Translations under genes and position numbers: made by a program
The notes under the pieces: generated by a model
The model's database searches: none
What the model saw: only the letters and a program-made list of their open reading frames with translations
What the model was told of the DNA's origin: nothing
From: Ligilactobacillus sp900765635
GTDB taxonomy: Bacteria; Bacillota; Bacilli; Lactobacillales; Lactobacillaceae
Assembly (NCBI RefSeq): GCF_949152225.1
Contig: NZ_CASCJC010000001.1
Location: 1,674,001-1,738,000, forward strand
Length of the DNA: 64,000 nucleotides
Reading direction: 5' to 3'
Shown here: piece by piece, positions 59,718 to 64,000 of the stretch
Layout of the letters: every line of letters starts with the position of its first letter
How positions within the stretch are numbered: the stretch's first letter is position 1

Positions 59718-60668
59718 ATGAGCAACAACTTAATAGAGATAAAAGATCTTTGCGTACACTATCCAATTCGGTCTGGTTTTTTTAATCGTATCACCGATTA
59801 TGTTTATGCCGTTGATGGGGTAACCTTTGAAATCAAACAAGGTGAAAGTTATGGTATCATCGGCGAATCTGGTTCAGGTAAATCAACCATTGGTAAATCA
59901 ATTGTTGGCCTTGAAAAGACGACTTCCGGACAGATTTTGTATCAAGGAAATGATGTAACTAAAAAGCATACTAGAACCAAAACTAAATACAACAAAGATG
60001 TGCAAATGATTTTTCAAGATTCACTTTCCAGCTTGAATCCACGTAAAAAGATTTTAGACATTATTGCCGAACCGTTACGTAACTTCGAACAACTCAGCCA
60101 ACACGAAATAGTCGAAAAAGTAGCACATCTCTTAGAAATCGTTGGGTTAGAGCGTGACTCGCTTTACAAGTACCCCCATCAATTTTCCGGGGGACAACGA
60201 CAAAGAATCGGGGTTGCACGGGCTGTAGCATCCAATCCCAAGCTCATCATCGCCGACGAACCCGTTTCAGCGCTTGACTTATCTGTGCAAGCACAAGTTT
60301 TAAACTACATGAAAAAGATTCAAAAAGAATTTGGTGTCTCATTTATGTTTATCTCACATGACTTAGGTGTCGTTTATCATATGTGTGATAACTTAGCCAT
60401 CATGCACCGTGGGCGTTTCGTGGAAATCGGCTCACGCCAAGATATTTACCAAAATCCACAACATATCTACACCAAGCGCTTATTAGCGGCTATTCCACGT
60501 GTTGATGTTACAAATCGTGCAAAAAATCGTGCACTACGCCAACAAGTTGAACAAGAATTCCAAGAAAATCAATATTCCTATTATGACGAAAACGGTCGAG
60601 TCTATCCATTACGCCAAATCTCAGATACTCACTGGGTAGCCCTACCAGAACAAAAGGAGGGGAAATAA
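59718..60668 (+). CDS. oppF: Oligopeptide ABC transporter ATPase OppF
   Basis: 316 residues. Walker A GESGSGKSTIGKSIVGLE, FQDSLSSLNPRKKI, signature FSGGQRQRIGVARA, Walker B LIIADEPVSALD, switch ISHDLGVVYHMCD and the C-terminal extension NPQHIYTKRLLAAIPRVDV. The second ATPase of the pair, 11 bp after oppD and 1 bp before oppB. Confidence 0.94.
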   Translation: MSNNLIEIKDLCVHYPIRSGFFNRITDYVYAVDGVTFEIKQGESYGIIGESGSGKSTIGKSIVGLEKTTSGQILYQGNDVTKKHTRTKTKYNKDVQMIFQDSLSSLNPRKKILDIIAEPLRNFEQLSQHEIVEKVAHLLEIVGLERDSLYKYPHQFSGGQRQRIGVARAVASNPKLIIADEPVSALDLSVQAQVLNYMKKIQKEFGVSFMFISHDLGVVYHMCDNLAIMHRGRFVEIGSRQDIYQNPQHIYTKRLLAAIPRVDVTNRAKNRALRQQVEQEFQENQYSYYDENGRVYPLRQISDTHWVALPEQKEGK

Positions 60669-60669
60669 G

Positions 60670-61629
60670 ATGTGGAAAACAATTTTGCGGCGGATCTTAT
60701 TAATGATTCCGCAAATTATTATCTTAAGTATCTTAGTTTTTGTATTAGCTAAAGCCATGCCTGGCGATCCATTTACCGGCAAGGTGACTCCACAAACTTC
60801 TCCTAGTCAAATCGAGGCTTTAAAAAAGGCCGCTGGATTGTTTGATCCTTGGTATGTGCAATATTTCCGCTGGGTTAAAAATATTTTCCACGGTGATTTT
60901 GGTATCAGTTACCAATTCAAATCACCCGTTCTCAACCTAATTGCTTCACGGGCAGCCAACACTTTATGGCTTTCCTTAGCAACGGTTATCTTAAGTTATG
61001 TGATCGCAATTCCTTTAGGTGTAATTGCTGGTCGTCATGAAAATAGTAAAAAAGATAAGGCCATCCAAATCTATAACTACATTTCTTATGCTATTCCTGC
61101 CTTCGTCTTTTATCTGTTAGGTTTGTGGTTATTTGGTTATGTTTTAGGTTGGTTCCCAACATCTGGTTCGGTCTCGGTTTCTGCTGGTGGCGGTCTAAAT
61201 TATGTCTTTAGTCGTATCTATCACATGATCTTGCCTGCACTTTTAATGTCATTATTATCAACAACTAGTGTAGTGCAATATTTACGTAGTGAAATCATCG
61301 ATTCTAAAAACCAAGATTACGTTAAGACTGCACGTGCTAAAGGTGTTCCTGAAAAGAAAGTCTTTAATCGTCACATCTTACGTAACTCTCTTTTACCAAT
61401 CGCTGCATTTGCCGGCTATTCAATTACCGGACTTTTAGGTGGTTCAATCTTTGTTGAAACTGTCTTTGCTTACCCTGGCATGGGCTTGTTGTTTGTCGAT
61501 TCAATCACCAACCGCGATTATTCCGTTATCACCGTTTTAGTCTTGCTTTATGGTAGCTTAAACCTTTTAGGTACCCTACTATCCGATATCATCTTAAGCA
61601 TTGTCGATCCACGGATTCGCATCGAATAA
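60670..61629 (+). CDS. oppB: Oligopeptide ABC transporter permease OppB
   Basis: 319 residues, six helices. It begins with the OppB-type MWKTILRRILLMIPQIIILS and has the MPGDPF motif of the first periplasmic loop, the EAA loop YVKTARAKGVPEKKVFNRHI and a C-terminal DPRIRIE. SD AAGGAGGGG overlaps the end of oppF. Forms the channel with OppC. Confidence 0.95.
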   Translation: MWKTILRRILLMIPQIIILSILVFVLAKAMPGDPFTGKVTPQTSPSQIEALKKAAGLFDPWYVQYFRWVKNIFHGDFGISYQFKSPVLNLIASRAANTLWLSLATVILSYVIAIPLGVIAGRHENSKKDKAIQIYNYISYAIPAFVFYLLGLWLFGYVLGWFPTSGSVSVSAGGGLNYVFSRIYHMILPALLMSLLSTTSVVQYLRSEIIDSKNQDYVKTARAKGVPEKKVFNRHILRNSLLPIAAFAGYSITGLLGGSIFVETVFAYPGMGLLFVDSITNRDYSVITVLVLLYGSLNLLGTLLSDIILSIVDPRIRIE

Positions 61630-61651
61630 TCTGCAAGGGGGAAATAAGATT

Positions 61652-62593
61652 ATGCTCTTTAATAATAAAAAACAAAAACCAGAAAAAGCCTATGATGATG
61701 AGCAAATCATCGCTAATCTCAAGCAAAACGAACAACCCTCTGGCTTACGGGTCTTGATGCGTGAATTTGCTAAAGATCGTTGGGCTTTAGGTGCATTAAT
61801 CGTCTTAATAATCATCTTTTTAGGGATTTTTATCGGCGCACTTTTCTTGAAGACTTCTAAGGTCATGACCGTTGATATCTTTGCACAATATAACAAACCT
61901 GGTACTGACGGGATGATTTTAGGGGCTGATCAAGGCGGACGTGATGTCTTTAAGATGTTAATTCTTGGTGGACGCAACTCCTTGATTATTGGCTTATCAA
62001 TCACCTTTTTAATGGAAATCATCGGCATCATCTATGGTATCATCGCCGGCTATTACGGCGGTTTAGTCGATAACATCATGATGCGCTTCTTAGATTTTAT
62101 GTTAGTCTTACCAACATTGATGTTAATCATCGTTTTGGTTACGGTCATTCCACATTACAACATCTGGACTTTCATCTTGGTGATGGCCGCATTTTACTGG
62201 GTTGGAACGGCTCGTTTGATTCGTTCCAAAGCACTATCCGAGTCGCGCAAAGACTATATCAGCGCTTCAAAGACCTCGGGCACCAGTGATCTTAAAATAA
62301 TGTTTCGAGAATTACTTCCTAATTTAAGTTCTATTATCATTGTCGACGCTACTTTAAGTTTGGCTGCTAACATCGGGATCGAAGTTAGTTTGACCTTCTT
62401 AGGGTTCGGTTTACCAAACGATGTGCCTAGTTTAGGAACCTTGATTGGTTATGCGACCGATCCAGACGTTTTAACCGGCATGCCATGGGTGTGGGTCCCT
62501 GCATCAGTCCTCATCTTAGTTTTATGTGTCGGTATCAGTTATGTCGGAAATGTTTTGCGTAGAACGGCTGATGCCCGTCAGCGTTTGGGTTAA
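61652..62593 (+). CDS. oppC: Oligopeptide ABC transporter permease OppC
   Basis: 313 residues from ATG at 61652, ten bases after AAGGGGG; a longer reading would overlap oppB. An N-terminal cytosolic segment with a DUF-type OppC start (RVLMREFAKDRWALGALIVL), LGADQGGRDVFKMLILGGRN, the EAA loop YISASKTSGTSDLKIMFREL and C-terminal ISYVGNVLRRTADARQRLG. Second permease of the system. Confidence 0.95.
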   Translation: MLFNNKKQKPEKAYDDEQIIANLKQNEQPSGLRVLMREFAKDRWALGALIVLIIIFLGIFIGALFLKTSKVMTVDIFAQYNKPGTDGMILGADQGGRDVFKMLILGGRNSLIIGLSITFLMEIIGIIYGIIAGYYGGLVDNIMMRFLDFMLVLPTLMLIIVLVTVIPHYNIWTFILVMAAFYWVGTARLIRSKALSESRKDYISASKTSGTSDLKIMFRELLPNLSSIIIVDATLSLAANIGIEVSLTFLGFGLPNDVPSLGTLIGYATDPDVLTGMPWVWVPASVLILVLCVGISYVGNVLRRTADARQRLG

Positions 62594-62626
62594 TTCTAAA
62601 AAAATATGTAAAGGGGAAATAGCTTT

Positions 62627-64000
62627 ATGAAGTTAAGAAAATCACTTGCCTATATGGCAACCTTACTTTCTGTCGTTGCACTTAGTTTTGCTTCAGGCGC
62701 TCAAAGCGTAGCCGCCGCTACAAAACAAGCTAATTTACCACTCGCTTATAACAATAAGAAAGCTGCTAAAAAAGGCGGTACACTTAAAATTGGTTATGTC
62801 AGTGATTCAGCATTTAAAGGAATCTTTAACGATGGTTTATCCGATGACGCTAACGATTCTACCTTCGCACAATTTGGTGATATGCCATTATTTAAAACCG
62901 ATGATAACTACAAGTTTGTCAAAGGTGGCGCAGCTGATATCTCATTTGATCAAAATGCTAAAACAGCCACAATCACCATCAACCCTAAAGTTAAATGGTC
63001 CGATGGTCAACCTTTAGTGGCTAAAGATATCGTTTATTCTTATGAAATCATCGCTAACAAAGATAGCGGCAGTTCACGTTACACTGATAGTTTGAAAAAC
63101 ATCGAAGGGATGGAAGAATACCACGAAGGTAAAGCTGACAGCATCTCTGGTTTAGAAATCAAAGATGATCACACCTTAGTGATCCACTTCAAGGAAATGA
63201 AACCCGGCATGACCACTTCTGGATCTGGTTATATTTGGGAAGTTGCTTCACCATATCACTACCTTAAAGACGTACCATTCAAAGACTTACAATCTTCCGA
63301 TAAAATCCGTAAAGCACCTTTATACTACGGCCCTTACATGATCAAAAAGATTGTTCAAGGCGAATCTATTGAATGGGTACCAAACCCATATTACTTTGGT
63401 AAAAAGCCTAAGTTTGACAAGATTACCATCGAAACAGTTTCTCCTTCTTCAGCAAGTGCTGCTTTGAAGTCTAAGAAATACGACATCTTATGGCAATTAC
63501 CAAGCTCTGTTTACGGTAAGAACAAAAAAGTTAACGGCTACGTTTACACCGGTAAACAAGAATTAGCTTATAATTACTTGGCATTTAAAGTTGGTAAATT
63601 TGACAACGAAACTTCTAAAAACGTCATGGATAAAAACGCTAAAATGAACAACCGCTCTTTGCGTCAAGCAATCGCTTATGCGATGAATATCCAACAAGTC
63701 AGCGACAAGTTTGGTTATGGTTTAAAGACTCGCGCAACAACGCTTATCCCACCTGCATTTGGTGATTACCACGACAAGAGCGTCAAAGGGTATGCTTATA
63801 ACTTGAAGAAAGCTAATAATCTTTTAGACAAAGCCGGCTACAAGAAAGGCAAAGATGGCTACAGAACCGATCCTAATGGTAAGAAGTTAACCATCTACCT
63901 CGCAGCAATGAGTGGTTCTGCCGACCAAGAAGCTATCATCAAAAACTACATCCAACAATGGAAAAAAGTTGGTTTACGTGTGAAACTTGTTAACGGTCGT
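62627..64000 (+). CDS. Oligopeptide-binding protein (OppA family), 3' end outside window
   Basis: About 458 residues are visible. SD AAGGGG. The signal peptide ends SGAQSVAAA-TKQ without a lipobox cysteine, so it should be released by signal peptidase I, or held by its membrane segment, rather than lipid-anchored. SBP family 5 features: GGTLKIGYVSDSAFKGIFND, PKVKWSDGQPLVAKDIVYSY, YYGPYMIKKIVQGESIEWVP, NRSLRQAIAYAMNIQQVSDK. Last visible gene of the opp operon, 33 bp after oppC. Confidence 0.92.
   Translation, partial: MKLRKSLAYMATLLSVVALSFASGAQSVAAATKQANLPLAYNNKKAAKKGGTLKIGYVSDSAFKGIFNDGLSDDANDSTFAQFGDMPLFKTDDNYKFVKGGAADISFDQNAKTATITINPKVKWSDGQPLVAKDIVYSYEIIANKDSGSSRYTDSLKNIEGMEEYHEGKADSISGLEIKDDHTLVIHFKEMKPGMTTSGSGYIWEVASPYHYLKDVPFKDLQSSDKIRKAPLYYGPYMIKKIVQGESIEWVPNPYYFGKKPKFDKITIETVSPSSASAALKSKKYDILWQLPSSVYGKNKKVNGYVYTGKQELAYNYLAFKVGKFDNETSKNVMDKNAKMNNRSLRQAIAYAMNIQQVSDKFGYGLKTRATTLIPPAFGDYHDKSVKGYAYNLKKANNLLDKAGYKKGKDGYRTDPNGKKLTIYLAAMSGSADQEAIIKNYIQQWKKVGLRVKLVNGR

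Noticed and set aside
1..64000. CRISPR arrays, tRNA, rRNA, prophage or restriction genes
   Set aside because: None seen on either strand; regularly spaced repeats are absent apart from the short tandem repeats at 22415-22450.

Overview
The window looks like chromosomal DNA of a low-GC lactic acid bacterium, most likely family Lactobacillaceae and probably host-associated. The reasons are Firmicutes-style Shine-Dalgarno sites and rho-independent terminators, the rsmG-noc-soj-parB-DUF951-ychF-DUF1129 block typical of lactobacilli, a lactate racemase (lar) cluster with a LarR-type regulator, a THF riboswitch before folT, and a cytosolic N-glycan/mannoside degradation locus. No rRNA, tRNA, CRISPR or prophage was recognised. 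The species was not identified.

Layout. 1-9.0 kb: divergent mannoside/N-glycan locus (GH20, GH38 and GH125 on minus; a GntR/LacI-type regulator and GH92 on plus), with a CBM32 gene remnant just after it. 9.3-10.4 kb: MsmK-type sugar ABC ATPase. 10.6-16 kb: housekeeping and chromosome segregation operon. 16-28 kb: a degenerate alpha/beta hydrolase, an HD hydrolase, two candidate small RNAs, a zinc/manganese ABC transporter, a peptide-binding protein, folT under a THF riboswitch, an SDR, an MFS-nadC pair and a LysM-NlpC/P60 wall hydrolase. 28-38 kb (minus): HAD phosphatase, an amino-acid ABC pair without its ATPase, a GH13 protein that has lost all three catalytic carboxylates, two mobile-element relics, CPBP protease, deoxynucleoside kinase, a PLP C-S lyase-like enzyme and ornithine decarboxylase. 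38.4-46.4 kb: complete divergent lar cluster for the nickel-pincer cofactor and lactate racemase, with two different LarE types and its own nickel permease, bounded on the right by a decayed IS1182-family element. 48-52.6 kb: APC permease, FluG-like amidohydrolase, glutamine-synthetase-like ligase and class I amidotransferase hydrolase, probably a gamma-glutamylated amine pathway. 52.7-58.3 kb: YitT, a pair of 28-aa membrane peptides, YaaA, ThrE, RlmH and HtrA, with a dense DnaA-box cluster between rlmH and htrA. 58.7-64 kb: oppDFBC and the start of its binding protein.

Points most worth attention: (1) the intact but apparently catalytically dead GH13 protein; (2) two LarE sulfur-insertase types in one operon, one with a Cys176 equivalent and one with CxxC plus a third Cys; (3) the DnaA-box cluster between rlmH and htrA, away from any dnaA; (4) the two overlapping 28-aa membrane peptide genes; (5) the four-gene FluG/GS cluster; (6) paired hairpin/terminator units that look like small RNAs.

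Gene starts were moved from the longest ORF where a Shine-Dalgarno site argued for it. All functions are from motif reading by eye; no database search was run.
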